From contig CM070617.1 in the NCBI GenBank assembly GCA_036346255.1, forward strand, positions 5,125,501 to 5,189,500: 64,000 bases of DNA, given 5' to 3'. The notes beneath the pieces are model-generated. The model was not told the DNA's origin. It ran no database searches and saw nothing but the letters and a program-made list of their open reading frames with translations. Positions 1 through 11,056 of this stretch are shown piece by piece. Positions within the stretch are counted from its first letter, which is position 1, and every line of letters begins with the position of its first letter. This stretch comes from Ampelocalamus luodianensis. Taxonomy: Eukaryota > Streptophyta > Magnoliopsida > Poales > Poaceae. A program made the translations under genes and the position numbers.

Positions 1-912
1 TCACCGAGCCGCCGGCAACCTTGTCCTCCCCAAAGCCGGCCGCCGCCTGCATTGATCTCCTCGCCAGTGAGTTCTTTTACTTCCCCGAGCGCGTCATAAT
101 CTTCGCCCCGAGCCCCTCTCCAAAAGCTCCATGAAGTCGGCCCCGGTTTCGCCTCCATCTCGCCGCAATCCACCCGTGTTGTCTTCACTATTGGAATCAC
201 ATGTCCACGTTCTACGTTGTGCTCACATCATCTTCGTCCGAGCGTCACCCAGGGGCGAAGCTAGGAATTTTTGCCGATGGGTTCAGTCATCCTCGCGGTC
301 GCCGGCGCCGCGGGCGTGGTGGTCGAGCCCAGTGGCTCGCGGGCGAGCTTCTTTTAGGCTCGCGGCGAGGTGGAGAGGTCGCACGCGAGGCGGAGAGGAC
401 GGCGTTGGCGGCTGGAGGAGGGCGGACGCGGTGGCGGAGGGAGTGGAGGAGCTGGGCGGCGTGGTGGGGAACAGGGGAGGCGGAGTGCGCGTGAGGTGGA
501 GAGCGCGCGCCGGTGAGCGGGATCGAGGAGGTGCGCAGGAGGTGGCGATGGAGGTGGCGGAGCGGGTCGAGCGGGACGAAGGAGAGAAGGAGCGGGAGGA
601 GGTGACGGTAGGGAGGATGGGGAGGAGCGGGAGGAGGGGAGGAGGGAGGCAGGGGGAGGCGGCGAGAGGAGGCGGCATCGCGAAGATCGGGTCCGCGAGG
701 CGAGCCCCGAGCCGGAGGCGCTAGGAGAGCACGCGGGTGGTGGGCACCGGGCAGCGTTGAGGCGCGGGTAGAGATGGGCGGCGGGTGGGAAGGCGGGATG
801 CCGAGACGAGCGCGGAGGCGTTGGTGTCAGCTGCACCCAACGGTTGTACGCTGGCTCCGCCCCTGGCGTCACCGAGCCGCCGCCAACCTCGTCCTTCCCA
901 AAGTCGCCGCTT
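1..912. repeat. Dispersed direct repeat at both ends of a GC-rich block
   Basis: About 44 bases at the very start (1-44, beginning TCACCGAGCCGCCGGCAACC) recur at 869-912 with a few substitutions. The DNA between them is very GC- and purine-rich (roughly 280-720) with open frames on both strands, as expected of biased composition. I recognise no protein here. The repeat could be a tandem duplication or two ends of a partly captured element; the window edge cuts the first copy. Confidence 0.4.
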
Positions 913-1499
913 GTTTTCCCGTGTCCGGCCGCAGGGCGCCACCGCCGGCCTGCCCTGGTGGTCGACACACCTCGCTGCCCGCAACCCATTTCTGAACGAA
1001 ATTCACTCGAGAGGGGTAGTTTGCATGAAAAGTTAGTTTCAGGGGAAAAAGAAGGCTCACAAGCTCATGATCTGAACAACTGCTCCTAATTCGCACAGTT
1101 CATCGGTGATCTCGGTGAAACAAACACGAAAAATCTGCCAAGAGTAAACCAAAAGTTTGAGCCTACAAATGCCCCCTTACGAAATCACAAGCTCGTGATC
1201 TGAAGATCACTGTACGCATACATCTTTCTCACCATCGTGACCTTACCATCACCTTACACCATTAATTAATTAAGCTAGAACTCTGCGCTAAAGCAAATAA
1301 GAAGCAAGTAAAGTTTCATCAGCTAGCAAAAGCACAAGTTAATCGAAGAACTCTGCGCTATTTAGTGACGATAAAATTCAGTCAAGGAGGAAGAACTTTG
1401 CATCCACAAATTACCTCGAGAGGCTCAGATGAAGGAGGAATCCTATTTGTCTAGCAAAATGCACGAGAAATCCTGGTCAGAAAACCCATACCATGCCCG
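913..1499. other. Intergenic, no gene recognised
   Basis: Mixed GC-rich then AT-rich DNA between the repeat block and the NLR-like gene. The phrase GAACTCTGCGCTA occurs twice (near 1280 and 1350). The last ~100 bases are probably 3' flank or 3' UTR of the minus-strand gene that stops at 1500. No RNA gene or transposon end was seen. Confidence 0.4.
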
Positions 1500-2195
1500 T
1501 CACAAAGAAATCCGCGACAGGCGCCGTCCGAGGCTCGGAGAACCCGGTCGCCGCCGCCTCCTCGTCGGCTTCCCGATGCGACGTCGCACCCTGGTGATCG
1601 CCATATCCACAGTACGGGCACGGATGGACCCCGGCGGCGCCCGTGGCTCGCGGGACGACGCAGCGAAGACGCCGCCGAAGCTGGGGAGCCGCATCCACGC
1701 GAGGACACGGCGCTTCTGCTGACCCACCCTGTCGAGCCGGCCGTGGGACGTCGAGTCGCCGACGTTGCCGGCTTGGTCGACGCCGGAGCTCCCCGCGCGC
1801 TTCCTTTTGACGCCCGGCACGGGGGAGCTCGGCGGTGACGGAATTCGCCCAGCTGCTCCCTTGCTCCACGTAGGTGGCAGTGGCGACTTGAACGTCGACG
1901 TCTTGATGCCGGCGAGGAACTTCCTGGCGGAGCTGATGACGGCGGAGGCGTCGCTGGTGGCGTCGAGCACGAAATGCCCGCGGAGCGCCTCCTCGCGCAG
2001 CAGCTGCAGACACGCGTTGAGCGAGCCGCCTCGCCGCGCTGTGCGGCCCTCGGCGGCGTCGGCCACGCCGCGCACCATGGTGACCAGCTGCCGCAGGCGG
2101 CGGCGGCGGCGCTGGTTGACGCGGGAGTTGCCGCCCCAGTTGGCCTCGAGGAAGGCGATGAACTCCTCCAACAGCGGCGACTCGAGGATCTTCAT
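1500..2195 (-). CDS. NLR-like N-terminal domain protein, short or truncated
   Basis: This intronless reading frame encodes 231 residues from the Met at 2195; an in-frame upstream Met at 2273 is possible. The first ~100 residues resemble the N-terminal helical domain of a grass NB-ARC-type resistance-like family: a LLEEFIAFLEANW stretch, an Arg-rich LRQLVTMVR helix, a DAAEGR motif, and then a LLREEALRGHFVLDA helix. In that family this domain precedes an NB-ARC ATPase and repeats. Here no P-loop follows; the second half is basic, Pro/Ser/Arg-rich and unlike the family, so the gene looks truncated or frameshifted. Overlapping frames are equally open because of high GC, so the C-terminal part is unreliable. 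A role in immunity is inference only. Confidence 0.45.
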   Translation of the reverse strand: MKILESPLLEEFIAFLEANWGGNSRVNQRRRRRLRQLVTMVRGVADAAEGRTARRGGSLNACLQLLREEALRGHFVLDATSDASAVISSARKFLAGIKTSTFKSPLPPTWSKGAAGRIPSPPSSPVPGVKRKRAGSSGVDQAGNVGDSTSHGRLDRVGQQKRRVLAWMRLPSFGGVFAASSREPRAPPGSIRARTVDMAITRVRRRIGKPTRRRRRPGSPSLGRRLSRISL

Positions 2196-2273
2196 CTTCT
2201 CGCCTTCTCTCTGCACTAGATCCGCCCGATCAACTGCCAATGAGGACGTACGCCTCTTCTCGATCGGCTTCAA

Positions 2274-2940
2274 CCTTCAGAGATCATTCAATGGAGAAGG
2301 AAGTTAAAGGTTTGGGTAATTGCGAGTTGCCTTCGCTCTGGAGACTGTAGCGACGAAGAAAGAGTGTGGAGTGATCGATGTGACAGTGGCAATGCCAGGA
2401 GACTCCACTCTGCTACACAGTGCACTTGTTTGTAGTGGAGGCAAACAATCCATGTACCGATTTGAGAGTTTTTTTTTCTCGTACGAAATAAGCCAAACTA
2501 GCACGGCATCCGAAATGATAGAATTAGTATCTGCACACCTAGTCCACGGAAGCACGTATCCTGTTACTAGCTCGCGGCAGGTCTGTGTGCTCTTAGTCCA
2601 GAAGCCACGTGCCTTCTCTAACAAGCCATCTGTTGTGTTCTCGGTCTGCGGTAGGATGACATACGCGCATAGCTTGTGGTCTGCGTTCGTTTTCACCGTG
2701 GACAGGCACATTCTTGAACTGGGAGCGCGACATATGGTCTGCCACGATCTGGGAGGATGACACGTGGCTTCCACGGGTTGGAAGCTCAGTAAGTATGTGG
2801 CTCGGTGCTATTTTTGTAATTTCGTAAGCTATTTTTGTTGTTGCAAATAAAAATGTCCCGACATATGTTGGGATCAAAATATGTAAATATGGACTCTCTA
2901 TGTATAATGCACTAGTCCAGAATCACGCTAGTGCACACAG
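2274..2940. other. Intergenic, overlapping ORFs on both strands not supported
   Basis: Two opposite open frames (about 146 and 156 codons, 2304-2774) overlap almost exactly. Neither shows a recognisable motif or splice context. A CCACGTGGC-like element lies close by (GACACGTGGC near 2759). The stretch is probably the upstream flank of the minus-strand NLR-like gene. Confidence 0.35.
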
Positions 2941-5900
2941 TGTTAACATAGATGAATATCATTCTACACAAGATCGAATATAATAATAAACGACTAACTT
3001 GATTAAATAAATGGCAGTTGCGACTTTATGGTCGAGTTTACAATTATGAAACCACGCAGGACTGACAATAAATAAGGAAACAACACTAGAACAAAAGCAA
3101 CTCCAGCAGAAACCCATCGACTTGGCACAAGCAACCGATTGGGATCAAGACTTAACGATCACCATCCATCCTTGTATAGCTCCTCCTCAAAGGCAGGCGA
3201 AGACTCCTCTTCACCTGAATGGTTGCAACAAGAATGGGCACTCCGAGTACTCAACATATTGTACCACATAATGCAATTATATACATGATAGCTTATTACA
3301 AAGGAAATGACCTATGTGGTTATTTTGCAGAAATACAACATTTACAATTGAATACAAGTAATATATTGAAAGCGTAATTCAAAACAAATAAATAATAATA
3401 GTTTAACAATTATTTTCACAAAGACATCAAGCCTAATCAGTTTCTTTCACACAGTTGTATAAGTGTACCCACACAGTTGTCCCTTCCCAATTATTTTTAT
3501 GAAAATCTATCGCTTGTGTGAAATCCCCGAACATGTTCATAACTGCAGACACAGCTATTCGAATAGATTAATTAACACTCTACAGAGGTATTACACTTTA
3601 CCTACACGATATAATCATTGTAGCTAGCACCAATCATAAAAATCATATCCGAAATTTCACCTTGACGACTGACCCTTTCGATGTATTTTACCGTCGTACT
3701 AACTCTACCATAACGCTTTAGTACGACGCACACCGTTGGATCTGGAAGCGACGAACTGTCCATCGATGTGACTTTCAGAGTAGTCCACACCTCCACCTTG
3801 GCACACATTATATTCTACATGTCTAAGTAGTCAATGCCAAGATTCCATAACTTACTATGTTAGACCCGTCACATCAGACTTGTGGTTATATAGTTGTGGC
3901 TCAGTTCAATGGCGCACAAAGTTAAGTTCTTAATTGACCAAGACGAGACTATCAATTTCTAACTACGCAGTTCCATCCACTCGCCTCAATCTAAATCTTT
4001 TCTACTTTGTTGGTTAATTGTAACACATGCTATCAACAAGTAACAACATACTGCACACAGTTTTACACAAGTTCTATAATCACTTAGTCAAGTGTATATT
4101 TGCAACTTAAATGATCTCAATGGCTCGTTGCATGGCTAAGCATGCTATTCGTATCTAATTAACTCATATTGGTGCTATGATAATACCAACTAATAATTAA
4201 CCAAACTAGGGTGACAAAAGATCATGATATTATAATAGACAAAGTGGTTATAATCAAATTGTTGTATAGCTAATGCTAAAATATTTAAATAACTGCTCAA
4301 AGTAAAATGCAATAATTTGAATCAAGATAATTTTGAAAAACTGGGTTCAACATGATCAATGGTACAACTTGCATTGGAACATGTCTTGATACTGTTTTTG
4401 AGCTTGATCAACTCTTTCTTCCTCAAAAACTCCCAAAGTATCAACGTCTACTCGCAAACGAAAGCGAAAAGCAAATAAATACAATAATAGAGAGATAATC
4501 AAACTCTAAAAATTAAGGTAGAGCTTGAATTTAGATGAATTTATAAAATTGTATGGGTTCAATCGGAGTTCATATGAAGAAGAGCAGGCTTTTGAAATAT
4601 TTAAACCTAAGAAAAAGAGAAAGAATTTAATATTTTGAATTTCTATAATTTTATTCATAAAGGAAATCCCAAAATATTGCATCAGCATGACGGTAGCCAT
4701 GATTTCAGATTTAAAAGGAAATCCAGAAAATTAGAAACAGAAGCTGACATGTGGGCCCAGTGTCTATGGACCAAGTCTACGGCTCTGGTCTATGGGTCTG
4801 TTGCTCACTGGTCTACAGAATAGTAGCTCTGTCAGGTGGGACCCACATGGCAGTGGCTTGGCTCACGGTGGACTAGTTTTATCTGAGATTGGATCTAGGT
4901 TTTGGATCTGGTTTGCCACGCGGGCGCTGACGCGGCTACTGATTGGGCAACACGTAAGTTAAAAGGGTGATGGGGTAGGTGAGGTGCAGACACGGTGGCA
5001 TCCACGTCAGCTCGACAACGAAGTGGCTCGGGTTCCGATGGTCGTTGGCGTTCCGGGCTATGGCGAGGTGAACGAGGTGCGGAACAGCTAGCTGGTGCTA
5101 AGGAAAACTCAAGGGTGCACTCACTGACGCAAGGGGATGACGGAGTTGGTCGGCGGCGAGATCGAAGCGGGGTGAAGATTCAGGCTCGACGGAATTGGCG
5201 CTCCGGTGATGCTTTGACGGAACCAAGGTGATGGTGATGTAGATCTCGTTGCAAACTCAACGGTGGCGACAACGTAGCTTCAAGTGCGCCAACGACGGAG
5301 GAAGAGCTTGTCGAAGCTTGCGGCGGTGGCTTTGCTTCTTCGGCGATTCTGGCGGCTAGTGTTATGGTTTTGGCTCGTTGACGACGCAGCTGGGACGCGG
5401 AGGGCAAGGGCTACCTCTCCTTTTATACGCGGCCGACCAGGAGAGTCCGAAGCACGCACGCCAAGGAAGGTCCACGACGGAGAAGTCCAAGCCGTTCCCG
5501 ACTCGGAGAAGATAAACACTGATCAGGTGGGACCCCACTCGTCAGCGTCGATGGCTCGGGAGAATCCGTGTAGCAAACGGCGCGGGCGAGGCTGGCAGGT
5601 GGGGCCATGCGCGCATACACGGGCTTGAGAGAGAGGGAAGGCGGGCCACACGGGATTGGGCCGGAAAGTGGAATAGGGTTGGGCTGGGGATTAGGTATTC
5701 AGGTCGTTGGTTTTCCTGAGAATTTAAATAGATTTTGTATTTTAGAAATACCAGTAATCCAAATGGCAAATTAAAAATAGCAAATGAACTCGAAAAAATT
5801 CTAGAAAAATCTGAAAAATATTTTCAAGCACAAAGAACTCAAATAAAAAAGTTTTGGAATTAATTGATGTTCAGATTAGTCACATTAAATTGTTTTAACA

Positions 5901-5994
5901 TTAATAGTCTATTTAAACTTAATAAAATTTGATGAACTTTTCAAGAGACTAAACTACTAAAAAAATTTAAAACTTAGAAAAATAGAATGTTACA
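2941..5994 (-). mobile_element. Candidate long solo LTR (Ty3/gypsy type)
   Basis: The block starts TGTTAACATAG and ends AATGTTACA on the plus strand, so on the minus strand it begins TGTAACATTC and ends TTAACA, with the TG..CA ends of an LTR. The flanks are CACAG (left) and ACAGA (right), which share a 4-base ACAG duplication. About 570 bases in from the minus-strand start is TATAAAAG, in the right place for an LTR promoter. Nothing codes for gag or pol, and no second LTR is present, so a solo LTR left by recombination is the simplest reading. The ~3-kb length is long but known for some rice gypsy families. The family is not identified. Confidence 0.5.
5420..5427 (-). promoter_or_regulatory. 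TATA box within the solo LTR
   Basis: The minus strand reads TATAAAAGGAGAGG here. Its position and direction fit the U3 promoter of the LTR at 2941-5994 and support the assigned orientation. Confidence 0.45.
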
Positions 5995-6070
5995 ACAGAC
6001 TACTATGACCGTGTGCGCCACGGACAAAGGGTTGCCACCCCTGCAAGCTAGCCTAGTGACATGCATGCCT

Positions 6071-6265
6071 GTAATGGCGGATCCAAAACGAAAATGACCG
6101 GGGTCCTGAGTCAAGATGGACTATATTCGGCTGCGTTTTGGCTTGGGGTGTCCCTTCATATTGGACTAGGGTGTCCACATTACATATATGTGATTATATA
6201 TATAAAAAAATGATTTTTGGACCTTGTGTCCTGTGCACCCCTATAAGCTACAGTAAATCCACTCT
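6071..6265 (+). mobile_element. hAT MITE, 195 bp, with 8-bp target duplication GCATGCCT
   Basis: A perfect 8-base duplication GCATGCCT flanks the element at 6063-6070 and 6266-6273. Its left end (GGCGGATCCAAAACGAAAATG) and right end (TGTGCACCCCTATAAGCTAC) nearly match the two ends of the large hAT transposon at 13831-17596. It is therefore an internally deleted, non-autonomous member of that family. Its outermost bases are mutated compared with the CAGGGGCGGA terminus. Confidence 0.85.
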
Positions 6266-6273
6266 GCATGCCT

Positions 6274-7036
6274 GATGTGCTGTTGACACATGGCAGGAGA
6301 AGGCAGATAGGATGACGCTGATGCACCAGTCACAGCGCAGGTGATACTCCACAGCACACAAGATGTGAGCACATGCTAGTGCTGCACAAACCCGAAACCA
6401 GCAGGTGCACAAACCCGAAGAGGGGATCCTTTCTGGAAACAGGTTGTCAGAGACTGAGAACAAAGGCAGGGTGAGTAGCTTCTGCCCACCGGCCGACGTG
6501 TGCATCCGTCGTCCACCAGAGATCACACCATCGCTTTGGCACGCGGGACCTGCCGTAAATTTTGCCCTGCCTGGGCGCGGATCGCAAATGACAAAGCGCT
6601 TTTCCCCTCGAGGGACAAAAGCGCTAGCAAACTGGTGAGTTCACCTGGCGGCTGTCCTTGCGACCAACTAGTAGCAGCTCGACTCAACCCAGTAGTGGCC
6701 AGTGGAAGAACATCCATGGCCACGCATACTGAATCGGAACCGTCAATCTGACTTTCGAGTGCTTTGCTTTTTGCATGCAAACGCTGATGTTGAAACAACC
6801 AGACTTTGATCACCGTCGATGCATGGACAGAGCACGCGAATTGCAAATGCATGCTGCCTAACATTAACATCTGGAAAAGCGTCGGGAAAACACTACCTAG
6901 CTTGCTTAGCTCCATTCTGTTTTTTTTAATTATTTCCTGCACGGTGTCAATTCCTCTCCTCAATACTAGCCTACAATTCAGTTGACGGATGGTCAGGGTT
7001 TGATTAGAAACTGGGAGCTACTTTGATTATCCGGCC
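6274..7036. other. Intergenic, no gene recognised
   Basis: Contains short open frames on both strands (for example minus 6523-6963, 146 codons) without recognisable domains or codon bias. No transposon ends were seen in this stretch. Confidence 0.35.
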
Positions 7037-7044
7037 TTCAGGCG

Positions 7045-8630
7045 TAGGGATGGCAATCGGGCACGACGGGCACGGTAGTGCTTGCCCATACCCATGCCCG
7101 CGACCCCGATTTCCCCCCACGGGTATACCCACGAAGTACAACGGGCGAAGAACCTCGCCCATGCCCGTCGTCCGCGGGCATGCCCATGTACCCGCAAAGT
7201 TCGAACTAGGGAAATCAACGAAGCTACTGCCAATAAGTTGATTGAAGCTAAAGCTAATTATTCTTGCCCTTTTTGCCCTATCAATATGCCTTCAATAGCA
7301 TATGCACAAACAAGAACATCATGCGTGGTGAAAATAATAGCAAATTTGCATACTTTATTCCAAACATATGTGAAAGTCAGGACTTTTTCTTCTAAATAGT
7401 AGCAAATTTGCATGTCTTTGTTCCAAATTTGCATTTGATGATCTTAAAGCCACTACAGTTTGTTCACTTTGATTCAATGCGTAACAATTTACCTTCTTTG
7501 ATCAAGAGTACTCGACCACACCAACCAAAAAGCTAATTTTTTTTGTTCACTTTGATTCAATCCTTAGCAAGAACCAGTCTGGGGCTCTGAGCAAAGAAGA
7601 AAGCAAGATGGAAGCATATGCAAGAGGAAGCTTCAACACCTTCTTTGTAGCAGATTCGCCGAGGAGGACGTTGCCAGAGCCGAGGGAGACGACTAGCGGT
7701 AGGCTGGGGAGACAGGGACAGTGGCTCTGGGATTGCGATGGGCTGGGCGGCGTCCTCGACTTGGGGATGGAGTGCTGGAGAGATGACCGCGGGCTGGGGA
7801 AGATGGTCTTCCAACTTCAATCTGTGGCGTAAAACAAAGCAACATCAACCCCATATAAAAAGGTAAAACAAAATCAAGCAAAGTATGAAAGCCAATTCAT
7901 CAGGAAGGGGGGAAAACAATAATCCATGGAGAGGAGCTGGAGGCGGGGCTGAGCCGGGCGACGCGAGAGGGCGAGCTGGATCGGGGCCACAAGGACCGCG
8001 CTCGGCATGGGCCGGGCTTGGGGAAGACGCACGGGTGGCCGAGCGGCGGGGGAGGAGCGCAGACGGCGGCGCCGGCGGCCGGAGGCCACGCCGGTCGGGA
8101 AGGAGCTGGGCGCAACCGGCGACGGGGCCAGGCGAGTAGCGGTGGCGGCGCTAGGGGACCGAGCCAGTGGCAGGCGCATCGGATGGGCTGACGGCAGGGA
8201 GAAGCGGCACGGGAGGAGAGCGGGCGTGGCGCGTGGCGGCTGCGGCGCCGACGCTCGCGCTGCGTCGGAGCCGATGGTCGGTGGCAGGAGGCACCAGAGG
8301 GAGCGCCAGGGGGATTGGGAGAGGAGGAGGAAGAGTAAATGGGTTTGAGGAGGGGCGGCCGGGCGTGAGGAGCTGAGGATAGGATTTGGGGGGATTGGAG
8401 AGGGGGCGGCCGATGCGTGGACACGTGAAGAAACTCTGTCAGTATGTTATCACGGGTAATCGGGCGAAACAGGCACGGGTGGACGTCGCCCATGCCCATG
8501 CCCGTTTACCCATCGGGCAGAGATTTATGCCCACGAATGTACCCGTGGGCAGAAAAATAAGAACATACCCACCTCTATTAGGGTTTTTACCCACGGGTAA
8601 TCGGGTAAATGGGCGAAACTGCCATCCCTA
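7045..8630. mobile_element. Non-autonomous hAT element, TIR TAGGGATGGCA, 8-bp TSD
   Basis: The ends are exact inverted repeats (TAGGGATGGCA and TGCCATCCCTA), and the 8-base duplication TTCAGGCG is perfect at 7037-7044 and 8631-8638. The subterminal regions are rich in GGGCA and CGGGTA repeats on both sides, typical of hAT ends. No transposase is present. The core (about 7690-8370) is strongly GC-rich and may be captured sequence; its open frames on both strands have no recognisable product. Confidence 0.88.
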
Positions 8631-8892
8631 TTCAGGCGTACTTCCTCGATTATTTTTTACTTGACGTTTTTTTTTCTATGGTCTTTGAAATGCAATTTTC
8701 ACTGTTATTTTTTATAACTTTACATTAGATGTAATAATAAAATTATAATATTTATCAAAGTGTTTACATCGACAAATCCAATGACATAAGTTTCATATCG
8801 ACAATCTATATACTTTTAGACCTATTAGTGGCCAGACCTTGGAAAGTTTGACGGTATAAATTCTTGGACATCAAATAAAAAAGAAAAAAAAA

Positions 8893-9424
8893 GGATATAT
8901 GTCATCACAAAGTGCATGGTTTTGAAATATACCACTGAAGAGTTTTTTCTTTGAAATATGTTATTGGAGAGTGCCATGTTTGGAGATATGTCATTATGTA
9001 CTCTTTTCATCACTTTTGTACATATTCAGACCCGTACCTGACTACGTATTTTCCTATAGACGAAAATGCCCTCACCTACCCTGTCCATTACTACCGACTG
9101 GACCCAGTCCGTTCGGTCCTAAATCCATTCCTCACCTCGATTTTGTATGGTTCAATGTTCTAAAGATAGCATAGTGTACGTAACAAGTTATGACCACATA
9201 TGTTAGGACTAGGTCCAATCGGTGGTAATGGACATGACATGTGGGGGCATTTTCGTCTATACGAAAATACGTAGTCAAGTACGGATCTGAATACTTACAA
9301 AAGTGATGTAAAAGGTACATAATGACATATCTTCAAACATAGTCACTCTTTAATGACATATTTCAAAGAAGAAACTCTTCAGCGATATATTTCAAAACCG
9401 TGCACTTTACGACGACATATATCT
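8893..9424. repeat. Long imperfect inverted repeat (foldback element)
   Basis: A left arm at about 8893-9110 and a right arm at about 9206-9424 are inverted copies of each other with scattered mismatches. Shared landmarks in order are ATATATGTC, AAAGTGCAYGGTTTTGAAATATA, TATGTCATTATGTAC, GACTACGTATTTTC and ATAGACGAAAATGCCC. Only about 95 bases separate the arms. This is typical of a foldback or long-TIR MITE (MULE-like), and a transcript would make a long hairpin. No coding sequence is seen. Confidence 0.8.
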
Positions 9425-10815
9425 AATTTTCCAATAAAAAACCGAGGAAATAATTAGTCAGCCCGCACAATTGCACGGTGCTACACATAAACATCAAGTT
9501 TTTCACAACTTAATTTTTTACTTTAAGTAACGTGAGTTTTTGTAATGACTCTGGTTTCATCACTTTCATTCGCCTTAGCACTTTATATATGAAATATCAC
9601 AAATAATCAAACCATGCAACTCTTTCTTATCTGGTCGCATCTAGTTGTACACATGGTGCCGACTGCTGAAGGAAGCTGTGCCAAGAGTAGTGCACATATA
9701 ACTCGTATGAGATAAAAGGAGCATTGGGGCAGCTTTAGGGCATTCTCGGAATGGAGCCTCCTAGACGACCTGCTGCCGCTGGTTGGACACTGCAATCTTG
9801 AGCTGCTTATCACGCGGCGTCTCCTCCGGTACTGAAGTAAGTGTTGGGTACGAATGATCTTGCTTCTGCCGTCGTCGCCGCCGTTGGGGGGTATTGTCAT
9901 TGGAAGATCCGGCCGCTTCGTGCAGCCTCTGCATCTTCTTCTTCTTCCTCCTGTGCGGCATCTTGGTCGAACTCCGCGCTGGAGAGCAGATGGAAGGCTA
10001 GGGTCTCATGTCGTATGCAACGAGACGACTGACAGCGTACGTGTAGGTTGACTCGCTGACACCATGATATTAGGTCCGTCTATGTTGGGCTCCGAAAATA
10101 AAGCGCCATGTAATCTATTGTATTTTGGACTCTGCTCATGATGGAAGTTTTGGGTCAGAAGTGCTGTTGGAAACTTAGGGATGCTCCTCACGCCTCCGGG
10201 CCCATAAATCATTGAGCCAGAAACATCTCACCGTAACTTTCCGCTTACGAATGACTTGAGCATCCTAGTTCCTCTATTCTTTTCTTTGTCGGTAAAAAAT
10301 GTTCCTCTTGCAGTAAACATTGCATGGGAACTTATGCTGTGGCACATGAGTAGCGCACACAAACTACTAGTACTACCAAGGAAGATCCTGCATGTTCCAG
10401 CTGACAATCTGATGTTGACTTTTGGGAAACTATGCGCTGCATATGTTGAAATCACCAAAGTTTCACCATCCAATAACGCGTTTCCATGCAAGTGCAGCTG
10501 AGGTGGCGCAAATACATCAATCCAAATTGCCATACGCAATTGCATATCTGCGTGCCACCTAGCAATGATACTGGAATTTTGAAGGAAAGTATTCCGAATT
10601 TGTTGGGAAGGAAGGACGTGTTGACGCCTGGACACGACGTAACCCGTACAGCTCGCCATCACCGGTCGCAATCAGCGTTAAGAAGCGCAAGTAATTAGGC
10701 AAGCGAGCGACACACCCGATCAAACTCAACCTCGCTCCACAGCAAATCCGACGCAGCCAGTCAGAGTCAGTTGCCCCCCTGCCCGGACATCACGTCCCAG
10801 CCAATCACGGACCTC
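9425..10815. other. Intergenic, unassigned ORFs
   Basis: Open frames occur on both strands, notably minus 10228-10671 (147 codons) and minus 9607-9961. None carries a motif I recognise. The right end is the promoter region of the nuclease gene starting at 11057, with CCAATCA boxes near 10800. Confidence 0.4.
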
Positions 10816-10823
10816 CACGTGGC
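10816..10823. promoter_or_regulatory. G-box/ABRE-like element CACGTGGC
   Basis: CACGTGGC lies about 235 bases upstream of the nuclease start codon and just downstream of a CCAATCA sequence. This motif is the core bound by plant bZIP and bHLH factors. Use in this promoter is inference from position only. Confidence 0.4.
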
Positions 10824-11056
10824 AAATCTCGCTTCAACTTGACAGCTTACCAGCTTTCCTTACTCTCTTCCCCTTCTCTTCCTCGTGAAGGGAGCCGCGA
10901 TTCGAAAACGGCTTAAACGGCCGCATACACACGCGGCTTCCTTCCACAGATCCACACAAAACCACCGGAAACTTTTTGCAGATCCCCAAGCGGATTCCGC
11001 ACAGAAACCCACCGCGCTACGTCGAGAAGAGAGGAGCGTAGAGGCGGCGTCGGGCC

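Noticed and set aside
251..300. CAGGGGCGAAGCTAGG sequence resembling a hAT terminus
   Set aside because: No inverted partner or target duplication was found in the first 2 kb.
10228..10671. 147-codon minus-strand frame
   Set aside because: No recognisable domain, no codon bias, and overlapping frames on the plus strand; left as unassigned intergenic DNA.
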